Assembly: GCF_024639685.1 (NCBI RefSeq)
Contig: NZ_JAHEHX010000022.1
Location: forward strand, 1-64,000
Origin: Polaribacter sp.
GTDB taxonomy: Bacteria; Bacteroidota; Bacteroidia; Flavobacteriales; Flavobacteriaceae
Length of the DNA stretch: 64,000 bases
Reading direction: 5' to 3'
This document shows positions 17,478 to 26,351 of the stretch, in pieces. The notes under the pieces were generated by a model that saw nothing but the letters and a program-made list of their open reading frames with translations, ran no database searches and was not told the DNA's origin. Each line of letters starts with the position of its first letter. The stretch's first letter is position 1. A program made the position numbers and the translations under genes.

Positions 17478-20400
17478 ATGAAAAAGAACATATTTAAATC
17501 AATATTATTTTGCAGCTTCTCGCTCTTTTCCTTCTTTATAAATGCGCAAACAGCGCCAGATGAAGATGGAACGCCTTACACTACATGTAATGTAGATGGT
17601 GCAAATGAAACAAGAACATCTAATGAGTTATCGCCACGTGTTAATGTTGGAACTATAGATGACAGAACATGTTATGCAAATTATAAAGAAACTACACTTA
17701 AAAGTACAACTTGGGGTATCTATAATATAACAGATGGTTCTAATAATCAAGACGCTGCAAATACATTACAACCTAGAATGGAGCGTTCATTACGTATAGC
17801 ATATAATACTGATGTTGGATCTTACGTAAAATTTTCAGGAACGTTTAGAATTCTTGAAGTTGGTGATGCCTCAGGAACTAATAATGACGGAACATATATA
17901 GCACAATCAAAAGGACAACATACTGGTGGCGGTGGCTCTCCAGATCCTGCTATTTGTTTGTATTTAGCAAAACCTGTATTTGATGCCAATGGCAACCAAA
18001 TAGCCTTTAATATTTATGCCGAACGTATTTTAGAACGTGGAGGATCTGGAGCCGGTAGAGAAATAGTTTTTTTAAAGAGCGTAACTAAGAATGAAGAAGT
18101 AAATTTTATTCTAGAGGTTGGTTTTAGGGAAGATCCAAACGACCCTACAAAAAAAATACATTATTCTGATGCAGTAATTGGAGGTACAGCTTTTCCTTTT
18201 AATATTCCTGATCCAGAAAGGGGAACACAGTCTAAAATTAGGTACGGTGCTTACCGAGTAAAAGGAGGTAGAGCACAAATTAGATGGGCAAATACTACAC
18301 ATATAAAAGTTGAGAATGTTGCTACCATAGTTGATGGTAATGAAGCTCCAGCAATAACTTTGTTAGGGGATGCTTCTATAAATATTGATTTAGGAGATAC
18401 CTATACAGATTCAGGTTCAATTGCGATTGATAATTATGATGGAGATATTACTGATGATATTGTTATTGATAATCCAGTAGATGTAAATACAGCTGGTACC
18501 TATATAATAAAATATAATGTAACTGATTCTAACAATAATACTGCATTAGAAATGACTAGAACTGTTATTGTAGGTGATGTTTCACAAACTATTACTTCTT
18601 TACCAGGCACTATAGAAGTTGAGACTGGTGATCTTTCACAAAATAATGCTCATTTTGCAAACAATAAATTAGGTTCTGGAAATGGAGGCACTAATAACAT
18701 AGTTGAGAAATGGAGAAAAACCCGAATAAATTCAGGTACAGCTGGTGAGGCTGATAGTGGTGCAGGTAAAAGTGGTACTATAATAATCCCAGTATCTGTT
18801 GCTGCAGATGGGAATTATAATTTTACTTTTACTTATTTCAAAAATTCAGCTAATAAATCAGACGATATAAAAATTAATTCTACAGATGCTACTGGAGGTA
18901 ATTCTTCTCTATTAGCTTCATTTTCGATGATTAGGAATGATGGAGGCCCTGAAGGAACTAACACTGCAACTACTAGTAGTTATTCTACTCAAACAGTTAC
19001 AGGAGTCCCTTTAACTACAGGTATTACTTATATTACATTTGAAAATTCTGATTCAGCATCTCTTAATTTGGATAACGTTATTGTGGCAGCTTCATCTGCA
19101 CCCATACCTCCAACAATGACGTCTACTAAAGATGGGGAATGGAATGATCCAACTGTTTGGACAGTTTCTGGAACAGCTGCAACTACACCTAGTGCAACGC
19201 CTACTTCGGAATATGATGTTGTTTTAGGTCACGTTGTAACAATACCTTCGAATATGGGAGTTGCAACAGCGAAATCAATCGGGTCTACTTCTGGAGCTCA
19301 ATTGATATTACGACAAAATAATACGCTAACAGTTGAAGGAGATATTTCTCTTGCTAGATCTAATGATGGGATGATTTTGTACGCTCAAAATGGAAACTTT
19401 TCTACGGTTACCATTGGAGGTGCATACACTTCGGATAAGAAGACTACCATTGTCAAAAGATTATCACAAGACAAATGGACGTTGGTTTCATCAGGTTTAA
19501 GTAATGCAAAACAGTTCAAAACACTCGATGATTCAAGGAACTATACAGTTAAGGAAGGCAATAAGTATGCTTTTGGTTCTTATGATGATTCTAGATCTGT
19601 TTTTGATCCTGGTGCAGCAGCAGGAACTACTGGTAAATATGTATATGTTACTGACGATCATGGAACAGGACCTGTATGGGGTAGTGGAATCGGATGGGCT
19701 ACGAAGTCAAATAATGCAGGAGGTTCAAAACATGATGTAGTATTCATGGGAGACTTACATACTGATGATGTTTCCGTTGCAGTTTCTACTGACGGAAATG
19801 GCTATAATTTAGTAGGTAACCCTTACCCAACGTATTTGTATGGAAATCCTAATGCAGATGCAATTAACGTTTTAACTGCAAATTCATCTTTAATAGATGG
19901 TACAATTTGGTTTTGGGATTCAGACAATGAGACTTGGGTAACTAAAAATCTATCTAGTAATGCCTTTCATATACAACCACTTCAAGGCTTTTTTGTAAAA
20001 ACTACCACTGCTGGTGATTTTAGTTTTACTGAAGCAATGCAGACGCACGAATCTAATAGTAATCCGTTTTATAAGACTACAAATAGTAGATTCGAAATAG
20101 ATTTATCTATTGCAAGTGGAAAACTAAATCGAAAAACTTCAATTAGATATATTGATGGTAAAACAACATCTTTTGATAATGGTTATGATAGCAATATATT
20201 TGGTGGTTATGCATCAGAATTAGAGTTATATACTGGTTTAGTAGATGGTAATTCTTCTAAAAAATTAGCTATTCAATCATTACCAAATGAGAATTATGAA
20301 GATATGATTATTCCTGTAGGGGTAACTGCGGATGCAGATTCAGAAATTACTTTTTCTGCAGAAACTTTAAATGTACCAACGGGTTATAAAGTATTTTTAG

Positions 20401-20771
20401 AAGATAGATTAAAAAGTACGTTTACAAGATTAGATGAAGTAAATTCTGCATATACTGCTATAGTATCAGAAAAATCTACAGAAGGTCGTTTTTACTTACA
20501 TGCTAAATCTAGTGCTTTATCTACAGATACAGAATTGTTAAATAGTGTAAGTATTTATAAATCGAATACTTCAACATTAAGAATTGTTGGCTTATCGCAA
20601 GGTAAAGCAAGTGTAAAATTATTCAATATTTTAGGGAAACAAGTAATGAGTACTAACTTCAATACAAGTGGAGTTAAAGAAATTACTTTACCAAATTTAG
20701 CTTCAGGTGTTTATATAGTTCAATTAGAAACAGAGGCAGGGAAATTAAATAAAAAAATAGTTTTAGAATAA
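17478..20771 (+). CDS. Large T9SS surface protein: jelly-roll, DUF5011-like, then the shared cassette (copy 2)
   Basis: 1097 residues with a signal peptide ending INAQ. Residues about 25-275 contain [29 protein letters not shown] and [16 protein letters not shown], a pattern reminiscent of concanavalin-type jelly-roll domains such as alginate-lyase-2 / PL7-like proteins; catalytic residues cannot be confirmed. Residues about 285-368 ([42 protein letters not shown]) are a DUF5011-type Ig-like domain. From residue 375 to the end it equals residues 26-748 of the 14842 protein, including the CBM6-like domain and the T9SS tail. It looks like a fusion of a polysaccharide-binding or -cleaving head onto a duplicated export cassette. 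Confidence 0.8.
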   Translation: MKKNIFKSILFCSFSLFSFFINAQTAPDEDGTPYTTCNVDGANETRTSNELSPRVNVGTIDDRTCYANYKETTLKSTTWGIYNITDGSNNQDAANTLQPRMERSLRIAYNTDVGSYVKFSGTFRILEVGDASGTNNDGTYIAQSKGQHTGGGGSPDPAICLYLAKPVFDANGNQIAFNIYAERILERGGSGAGREIVFLKSVTKNEEVNFILEVGFREDPNDPTKKIHYSDAVIGGTAFPFNIPDPERGTQSKIRYGAYRVKGGRAQIRWANTTHIKVENVATIVDGNEAPAITLLGDASINIDLGDTYTDSGSIAIDNYDGDITDDIVIDNPVDVNTAGTYIIKYNVTDSNNNTALEMTRTVIVGDVSQTITSLPGTIEVETGDLSQNNAHFANNKLGSGNGGTNNIVEKWRKTRINSGTAGEADSGAGKSGTIIIPVSVAADGNYNFTFTYFKNSANKSDDIKINSTDATGGNSSLLASFSMIRNDGGPEGTNTATTSSYSTQTVTGVPLTTGITYITFENSDSASLNLDNVIVAASSAPIPPTMTSTKDGEWNDPTVWTVSGTAATTPSATPTSEYDVVLGHVVTIPSNMGVATAKSIGSTSGAQLILRQNNTLTVEGDISLARSNDGMILYAQNGNFSTVTIGGAYTSDKKTTIVKRLSQDKWTLVSSGLSNAKQFKTLDDSRNYTVKEGNKYAFGSYDDSRSVFDPGAAAGTTGKYVYVTDDHGTGPVWGSGIGWATKSNNAGGSKHDVVFMGDLHTDDVSVAVSTDGNGYNLVGNPYPTYLYGNPNADAINVLTANSSLIDGTIWFWDSDNETWVTKNLSSNAFHIQPLQGFFVKTTTAGDFSFTEAMQTHESNSNPFYKTTNSRFEIDLSIASGKLNRKTSIRYIDGKTTSFDNGYDSNIFGGYASELELYTGLVDGNSSKKLAIQSLPNENYEDMIIPVGVTADADSEITFSAETLNVPTGYKVFLEDRLKSTFTRLDEVNSAYTAIVSEKSTEGRFYLHAKSSALSTDTELLNSVSIYKSNTSTLRIVGLSQGKASVKLFNILGKQVMSTNFNTSGVKEITLPNLASGVYIVQLETEAGKLNKKIVLE

Positions 20772-20811
20772 ACATTAAATAAGACAAGACATCATGAAAA
20801 AAAATATAAAA
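18601..20811 (+). repeat. 2211-bp direct duplication, copy 2
   Basis: Second copy of 14918-17128. The right edge falls in the A-rich start of the small peptide gene (ATGAAAAAAAATATAAAA), a place of micro-homology with the 9144-9185 sequence. Confidence 0.9.
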
Positions 20812-20834
20812 CTAATAAATAGTCGTTTTAAAAA
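20789..20834 (+). repeat. Junction sequence shared with 9144-9185
   Basis: ACATCATGAAAAAAAATAT through CTAATAAATAGTCGTTTTA resembles 9144-9185. On the minus strand both read FKT-x-IY-stop, the end of the pseudouridine synthase fragment. Confidence 0.55.
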
Positions 20835-20883
20835 TGATTTTAATTTTCCACTTTTAACTAGAAAAATAACACAAGGTTTTTGA
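20794..20883 (+). pseudogene. Truncated third copy of the small peptide gene
   Basis: The first six codons equal those of the gene at 17111, then the sequence switches to unrelated DNA (LINSRFKNDFN) and stops after 29 codons. The hydrophobic stretch and Pro/Gly tail are lost. Confidence 0.65.
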
Positions 20884-20934
20884 AAAGGAGAAGAAAGATA
20901 GTTATTGTTTTAAAAAATAATTATCAGTAATTAG

Positions 20935-20963
20935 AAAAGATCTCTATTATAGAGATCTTTTTT
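20935..20963 (+). terminator. Rho-independent terminator
   Basis: AAAGATCTCTA / TAGAGATCTTT hairpin followed by a T run. It separates the third cassette from the kinase gene. Confidence 0.85.
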
Positions 20964-20998
20964 ATTATTTTTAAAAACTATATAAGATATTTTATACA

Positions 20999-22129
20999 AT
21001 GAATACCCCTATAATTTCAAAAGAAATTGATGCTAAAAGTTATGTTTGGTCTGGTTTAAATAACCAATATGCTGTTTTAGAAAAAGAAATAGCACAGCTA
21101 ATTACAGCAATTGCTAAAGGAGATTCATTATCTACTTTAGCGAGTGCTTTTGCTTCAAAAAACTTAGTTTCTAAAGCAGAGGCACTTCCATTACTTCAAG
21201 AATTAAAAGAGCAGTTTTTAGAAGATAATAAAGAGGTAGAACGCTTCAAAAATAAAGAGGTGTATCATACTACGATTCCTGCTAATTTTGAAACTACTTA
21301 CACGTACAGTTCAAAAAATACAACTATTAGAGTGGCCTTTCAATCTGAATTAGAGGCCTCTTTTGTACATCCAAAATTTGCACATCTCATTACACAGTCC
21401 ACTAATTTTGATATAGAATTTAAGGTTTTTATTAAAGATGGTCGTATTTATTTAGCCAAAAATAATACCATTTATGATTCTTGGACCAAAGAAGAACTTC
21501 ATTATTTTCAAGGCAAGTTTTCTATGGAGTTTATTCAGGCTATCTATGGTAACACTGAAGATGATTGGATGGGAGTTTTTCATGCCTCAGCTGTTTCTAA
21601 TCAAAAGAAAGCCATATTATTTTTAGGAGATTCAGGTAATGGTAAAAGTACTTCTTTAGCCTTATTACAAAAACATGGTTTTAATTGTATGGCAGACGAT
21701 TTTGTGCCTGTATTGGCTAAAAACAAAAATGTTTATCACTTTCCTGCAGCCATTTCTGTAAAACAGAAAAGTCTACAAACATTAATACCGTTTTATAAAG
21801 AACTACAAAACGCTAAAGAGTATCATTTAAAAGGACTTAATAAAATAGTTAGGTACTTACCTCCAAATAATACCAACATACCTTCTCATTTGCCATGTAA
21901 CGATTTGGTATTTATAAAATACACGAAAGACGCTCCTTTGTCTTTTACAAAGTTAGCTAAAGAAAATGCTTTTCAACAGCTTGTTCCAGATTCTTGGTTA
22001 TCTCCTAAAAAAGAAAATGCACGAGAATTTTTAAATTGGTTTCAAAATATAAATTGTTACCAATTAACCTATTCTAAAACAGAGGCACTAATTACAACAG
22101 TATCTAAATTATTTAACAATGAATCATAA
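20999..22129 (+). CDS. HPr-kinase-like protein, possible PqqD-like (RRE) domain at the N-terminus
   Basis: 376 residues. Residues 210-217 are a P-loop (GDSGNGKS) within ILFLGDSGNGKSTSLALL; ADDF at 232-235 fits the metal-binding DD of HprK-type kinases. This subfamily of HPr-kinase-like proteins occurs in peptide-modification clusters (for example lasso-peptide kinases) rather than in sugar control, and no PTS gene is near. Residues about 15-75 (an LxNQYAVL start, then IAQLITAIAKGDSLSTLASAF and LPLLQELKEQFL) fit the helix pattern of PqqD-like RiPP recognition elements; this is my inference and needs a profile search. Residues about 95-200 are unassigned. The next gene, a nucleotidyltransferase, overlaps by 11 nt, so the two are co-translated. 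The substrate is unknown; the 59-residue peptide is a candidate. Confidence 0.7.
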   Translation: MNTPIISKEIDAKSYVWSGLNNQYAVLEKEIAQLITAIAKGDSLSTLASAFASKNLVSKAEALPLLQELKEQFLEDNKEVERFKNKEVYHTTIPANFETTYTYSSKNTTIRVAFQSELEASFVHPKFAHLITQSTNFDIEFKVFIKDGRIYLAKNNTIYDSWTKEELHYFQGKFSMEFIQAIYGNTEDDWMGVFHASAVSNQKKAILFLGDSGNGKSTSLALLQKHGFNCMADDFVPVLAKNKNVYHFPAAISVKQKSLQTLIPFYKELQNAKEYHLKGLNKIVRYLPPNNTNIPSHLPCNDLVFIKYTKDAPLSFTKLAKENAFQQLVPDSWLSPKKENAREFLNWFQNINCYQLTYSKTEALITTVSKLFNNES

Positions 22130-22826
22130 AGAGGTTTTTTATTTTGTTGCAAAGTGTTTGACAATTTCTTTTGAAGCACAAAATAAGTTAGATATCGAAA
22201 AAAAATTACAACAAGAGCGTATCGATTGGGACAAAGTGGTGCAATTAAGTACTGCGCATTATGTATTTCCTGCGCTATACTGTAATTTAGAAAGAGCTAA
22301 CTTTTTTAGTTACCTTCTAAAAGATTTAGTAGCCTACATGCAAGAAATTACGACATTAAATAGGTAAAGAAATAAAGCGATTATAAAACAAGAAAAAAAG
22401 CTGAACACACTGCTTATAGAAAACGGATGTACGCCTATATTTTTAAAAGGAACAGGGAATTTGTTAGCTGGTTTGTACGAAGATGTGGCAGAGAGAATGG
22501 TAGGAGATATCGACTTTATTTTTTCAAAAGAAGAGTACCCAAAAGCAATTACGATTTTAAGAGATTTTGGATATTCTGAAGTGACTAAATATGAGTACTA
22601 CTTTCCATATGATAAACACTACAGAAGACTTCAAAAAGAGAATAACATTGCTGCTATAGAAATTCACTCAGAAATATTAGGAATAGAAAAATACAGAAAA
22701 GAATTTAATTATAGTGTTGTGGAAAAAGATTCCCAAGTAATCAATGAAGTTAGAGTTTTGGGTTCTGTCGCATTAACTCTATCAAAGATTAAAAATACAG
22801 TTTTTAATACATTGTTAAGCAACTAA
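22119..22826 (+). pseudogene. Nucleotidyltransferase family protein (NTP_transf_5-like), broken by a stop codon
   Basis: ATG at 22119, inside the end of the kinase gene. After 82 codons an in-frame TAA (22365-22367) interrupts it; the same frame resumes as RNKAIIKQEKKLN and runs to 22826. The second half has IFLKGTGNLLAGLY and MVGDIDFIFSKEEYPKAI, the G-D-I-D motif of uncharacterised nucleotidyltransferases (NTP_transf_5 type) that accompany HprK-like kinases in peptide clusters. The usual family length is roughly 350 residues; here about 236 remain and the end is replaced by the dispersed repeat (from 22771). So it is both nonsense-mutated and truncated, and probably inactive unless the stop is read through. 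Confidence 0.7.
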
Positions 22827-22935
22827 CGAACAGAATGTTTTGAACAAAGTAGAACAGGGATTAATGATTTGATTCTTCTTAATTATGCTAACTACCTCTA
22901 TTCCTGAGTGGATTCGCTGTGCTGATTCAAGCTCC
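22771..22935 (+). repeat. Dispersed repeat, copy C
   Basis: Matches 12525-12644 without gaps over the first 120 nt and 6980-7134 (inverted) over about 160 nt. It forms the last codons of the nucleotidyltransferase remnant. Confidence 0.8.
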
Positions 22936-23359
22936 TTTTTTACTTTTATATTTCGGTATAATAAAATAAAAATATAAAGAATCATTCAAAAGACACTTCA
23001 TTTTTTGACCCAAAGCGCGTATTATTTTACCACCGTGGTTCCACTTACTCGATTGGTATTTTATAAAAGTTGAATTCGAAATACACTATAAATATAGTTA
23101 TATAAAGCATCTTGATAAAAACATAAGCATACATTTTTTTTTGTTTTAAAAAATTATCTCTTTAAGGAAGAGAGTATTGATTCTAAAAAAAACTTTATTT
23201 TAGAGGTCTATAAAAAATAAGAATGGAGAACAACTAAAAGTTTTAGAAGGTAGTTTATAGAGATTACCAGTCGATCTTAGAGTAAATGGTAAACTAACTA
23301 CAAAAGAAAACCTTATGAATTAACGACAAGTATTCGTCTACAAAATATTTTTAATCTAA
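22936..23359. other. Gap without a recognisable gene
   Basis: AT-rich and full of stops in all frames. Short peptides such as RLPVDLRVNGKLTTKEN can be read near 23260-23320, but they are too short to assign. No clear promoter for the GH2 gene was seen. Confidence 0.4.
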
Positions 23360-25714
23360 ATGAAAATTATCAAACACATTTTTTTTCTAATACTAATTGT
23401 AATCATAAATGGATGCCTAAAAGAAGAAGTTTTTACATCAAGTAAAGTCAAATTTAATGATGATTGGTATTTTAAAAAAGTGTTGAATGAAACTAGTTCA
23501 AATATCACATTTATAGATGAAAATAATTTTAATAACTGGGATTCCATATCATTACCTCATACACCAAAAATAGAGCCTAAAATTGTAAACAATCAATGGC
23601 AAGGAATTTCTTGGTACTTTAAAAAATTTTCACTTTCAAAAGACATGAAAGGCAAAAAAATGTTTTTAAAATTTGAAGCGGCAATGAATATTGCAGAGGT
23701 TTGGGTAAACGATAAAAAATTAATAAAACATCAAGGGGGCTATTTGCCTTTTGTAATAGATTTTACAGATGTTGCTCTTTTTAATGCAGAAAATACAGTT
23801 AAAGTAAGGTTAGATAATAAAGACAACTCTATAACTGGACCAAAACCTTTAAAAAATTTAGACTTTAATACCTATGGAGGTATCTATAGAAACGTATGGT
23901 TAATTGCTAAAGGTCAGTTGTATATTACAGATCCAATTTTAACCAATAAAGTTGCAAGTGGAGGTGTTTTTGTTACCTACCCAAAGGTTTCTAAAACACA
24001 AGCCACAATAAATATTAAAACACATATTAAAAATGAAAACAATAAAAAACAATCGTTTACAATAAAAAACACGATAATAAAAAGCGACATAGAAATTGTT
24101 TCTTCTGAAAGCGACACCTATACTTTATTTTCTAAAGAAGATAAACAGTTTACAGCAAATTTGAAGGTAAAAAATCCAGAATTATGGTGTCCGAATTCTC
24201 CTAATTTATATCATTTAAAAACAGAAGTGTTACAAGACGGAAAAGTTTTAGAAAGAGAAATAACAAGAATTGGGATTAAAACAATAAAATTTATTGGGCA
24301 AGATTTTTATTTGAATGATAAAAAAATATTTTTAAGAGGTGTAAATCGTCATCAAGAATATCCTTATGTAGGTTATGCAATTTCTGATAATGCAAATTAC
24401 AGAGATGCAAAAAAGATAAAAGATGCTGGTTTCGATTATGTACGTTTATCACATTACCCTCAAAGCCCTGCTTTTATGAAAGCTTGCGATGAAATAGGTT
24501 TAATTACTATTGATGCTATTTTAGGATGGCAGTATTTTAGTAAGGATAAAAAATTTCAAAATTATGTTTTTCAAGCTTCAAAAGATTTAATTAGAAGAGA
24601 CCGAAATCATCCCTCTGTATTAGCCTGGGAAGTTTCTTTAAATGAATCTTGGATGCCAGAACCCTTTATAGATTCTTTAACTACAATTGCGCATCAAGAG
24701 TATCCAGGTAATCAATGTTTTACTGCGGGTTGGCAGTATTACGGTTATGATATTTATTTGCAAGCAAGACAACACAGATTACAATATTATAATCCGAAAA
24801 ATAAAAAACCTTACAATGTGTCTGAGTATGGTGATTGGGAATATTATGCTATGAATGCGGGTTTAAATCAAAATAGTTGGGGAGATTTATTGCAATCAGA
24901 AAGATCTAGCCGACAGTTAAGGTCTGCAGGCGAAAAAGGATTACTGCAACAAGCCACAAACATTCAAGAAGCTCATAATGACAACTTAAATACACCTGCA
25001 TTTGCTGATGGATACTGGGTCATGTTTGATTATAACAGAGGGTACGCAAATGATTTAGAGGCCTCTGGAATTATGGATATATTTAGAATTCCTAAACTTT
25101 CTTATTATTTTTATCAAAGTCAAAGAGATGCAAACAACTCTAATGGTAAACCTATGGTTTACATCGCCAATCAATGGAAAAAAAACAGTCCTTTAGATGT
25201 TAAAATTTATAGTAATTGTGATGAAGTAGAGTTGTTTTTAAATGGTAAAAGCTTGGGGCGTAAAAAACCAAATCAAAACAAAATGTCTTCGAATTTAAAT
25301 CATCCCCCATTTACATTTAAAATTCCAAAATATGATGCTGGTAAATTACAAGCAAAAGCATTTATTAAAAATAAAAACGTTGTAAATTATAGTGTTTTTA
25401 GTCCAGAAAATCCATCAAAAATTAAAATTGATTTAGATATAAATGGGTATGAGCTAGATAAAAACAATGATGATATTACACTTGTTTATGCTAGTGTTAC
25501 AGATAAAAATGGAACACTACTTACAGATATCGACGATAAAATAGAGTTCAATTTAAAGGGGAATGCGGAGTTAATTGGAGAAAATCCTGCAAATTTAGAA
25601 GCCGGAATTGCAACTATTTTACTAAAAACAAATAAGCTAACGAAAGATTTAGAAATTAAGGCGAAATCTAAAAAATATAAGTTTAATTATCTACTAAAAG
25701 TAGATAACCCTTAA
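23360..25714 (+). CDS. Glycoside hydrolase family 2 lipoprotein (beta-galactosidase-like)
   Basis: 784 residues. The lipoprotein signal (IINGC at about residue 20) points to the cell surface or periplasm. The N-terminal sugar-binding domain has SLPHTPKIEP, GISWYFKKF and NTYGGIYRNVWL. The TIM barrel has FLRGVNRHQEYPYVGYAI and FDYVRLSHYPQSP, typical of GH2. Glu429 in SLNESW fits the acid/base and Glu489 in NVSEYGDW fits the nucleophile. The C-terminal part includes DEVELFLNGKSLG, a common GH2 accessory domain. It heads a galactose cluster (symporter, galK, galT, MFS), so release of galactose from a galactan or galactoside is the likely role; linkage specificity cannot be told. Confidence 0.85.
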   Translation: MKIIKHIFFLILIVIINGCLKEEVFTSSKVKFNDDWYFKKVLNETSSNITFIDENNFNNWDSISLPHTPKIEPKIVNNQWQGISWYFKKFSLSKDMKGKKMFLKFEAAMNIAEVWVNDKKLIKHQGGYLPFVIDFTDVALFNAENTVKVRLDNKDNSITGPKPLKNLDFNTYGGIYRNVWLIAKGQLYITDPILTNKVASGGVFVTYPKVSKTQATINIKTHIKNENNKKQSFTIKNTIIKSDIEIVSSESDTYTLFSKEDKQFTANLKVKNPELWCPNSPNLYHLKTEVLQDGKVLEREITRIGIKTIKFIGQDFYLNDKKIFLRGVNRHQEYPYVGYAISDNANYRDAKKIKDAGFDYVRLSHYPQSPAFMKACDEIGLITIDAILGWQYFSKDKKFQNYVFQASKDLIRRDRNHPSVLAWEVSLNESWMPEPFIDSLTTIAHQEYPGNQCFTAGWQYYGYDIYLQARQHRLQYYNPKNKKPYNVSEYGDWEYYAMNAGLNQNSWGDLLQSERSSRQLRSAGEKGLLQQATNIQEAHNDNLNTPAFADGYWVMFDYNRGYANDLEASGIMDIFRIPKLSYYFYQSQRDANNSNGKPMVYIANQWKKNSPLDVKIYSNCDEVELFLNGKSLGRKKPNQNKMSSNLNHPPFTFKIPKYDAGKLQAKAFIKNKNVVNYSVFSPENPSKIKIDLDINGYELDKNNDDITLVYASVTDKNGTLLTDIDDKIEFNLKGNAELIGENPANLEAGIATILLKTNKLTKDLEIKAKSKKYKFNYLLKVDNP

Positions 25715-25716
25715 AA

Positions 25717-26332
25717 ATGAAAAATATTAAAAAATCATTATTCATTCTATTACTAATACCAACAATAGTAAGAACTCAAGCCATAGAAATTGTTTCTTAT
25801 GGAGAAAACGCTTTAGTAGTAAGTTTATTAACAGTTACTAATTTAATAGTAAATTATAAATATAAGAGTAAAGTAGGTTCTTTTAGAAACCATCTTTTTA
25901 TTGGCTTAGAAATGTTAGTTGAAAACAATAATTATGTTTCTTATGTAACTGGAAAAACTTTTGAAAAACAAACTTTTGAAACAAATAAAACTGGGGGTTT
26001 TTCTATAGGTAGTAGTAACAAACCATTAGTATACTTAACAATGGTTAATTATTATCAAGATTGCTTTTAAAGATAAAAACCCTTTGAGTGTGTATGATAA
26101 TAAAATTCAAGAAGTTAACTTTAGAATATATCCAAATTCAACATCATAAACAATAAATATAGAATCGAATAAAGAAGATGTTCACTCAATTAAAATTTAC
26201 AGTTTAAGTGGAGCAAAAGTATTAAAGCATATAAATATAGATCATAATCCTGTAGATATCTCATAATTATTTTTAGGTATTTATGTATTAAAGACAAATA
26301 AAAAACACTCATATAAAGTAATCAAAGTATAG
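25717..26332 (+). pseudogene. Decayed T9SS-exported protein
   Basis: The first part (117 codons to 26070) has a signal peptide (MKNIKKSLFILLLIPTIVRTQ). After a frameshift the next frame reads NKIQEVNFRIYPN, then IKIYSLSGAKVL, LGIYVLKTNKK and SYKVIKV with two internal TAA codons, an obvious former T9SS type A sorting domain ending at 26332. It starts 2 nt after the GH2 gene, so it was once the second gene of that operon. Confidence 0.75.
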
Positions 26333-26351
26333 GAATTTAATTAATATATTT

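Noticed and set aside
23260..23320. Peptide RLPVDLRVNGKLTTKEN resembling part of M13 peptidases
   Set aside because: Too short, interrupted by stops, and no zinc motif nearby; could be chance.
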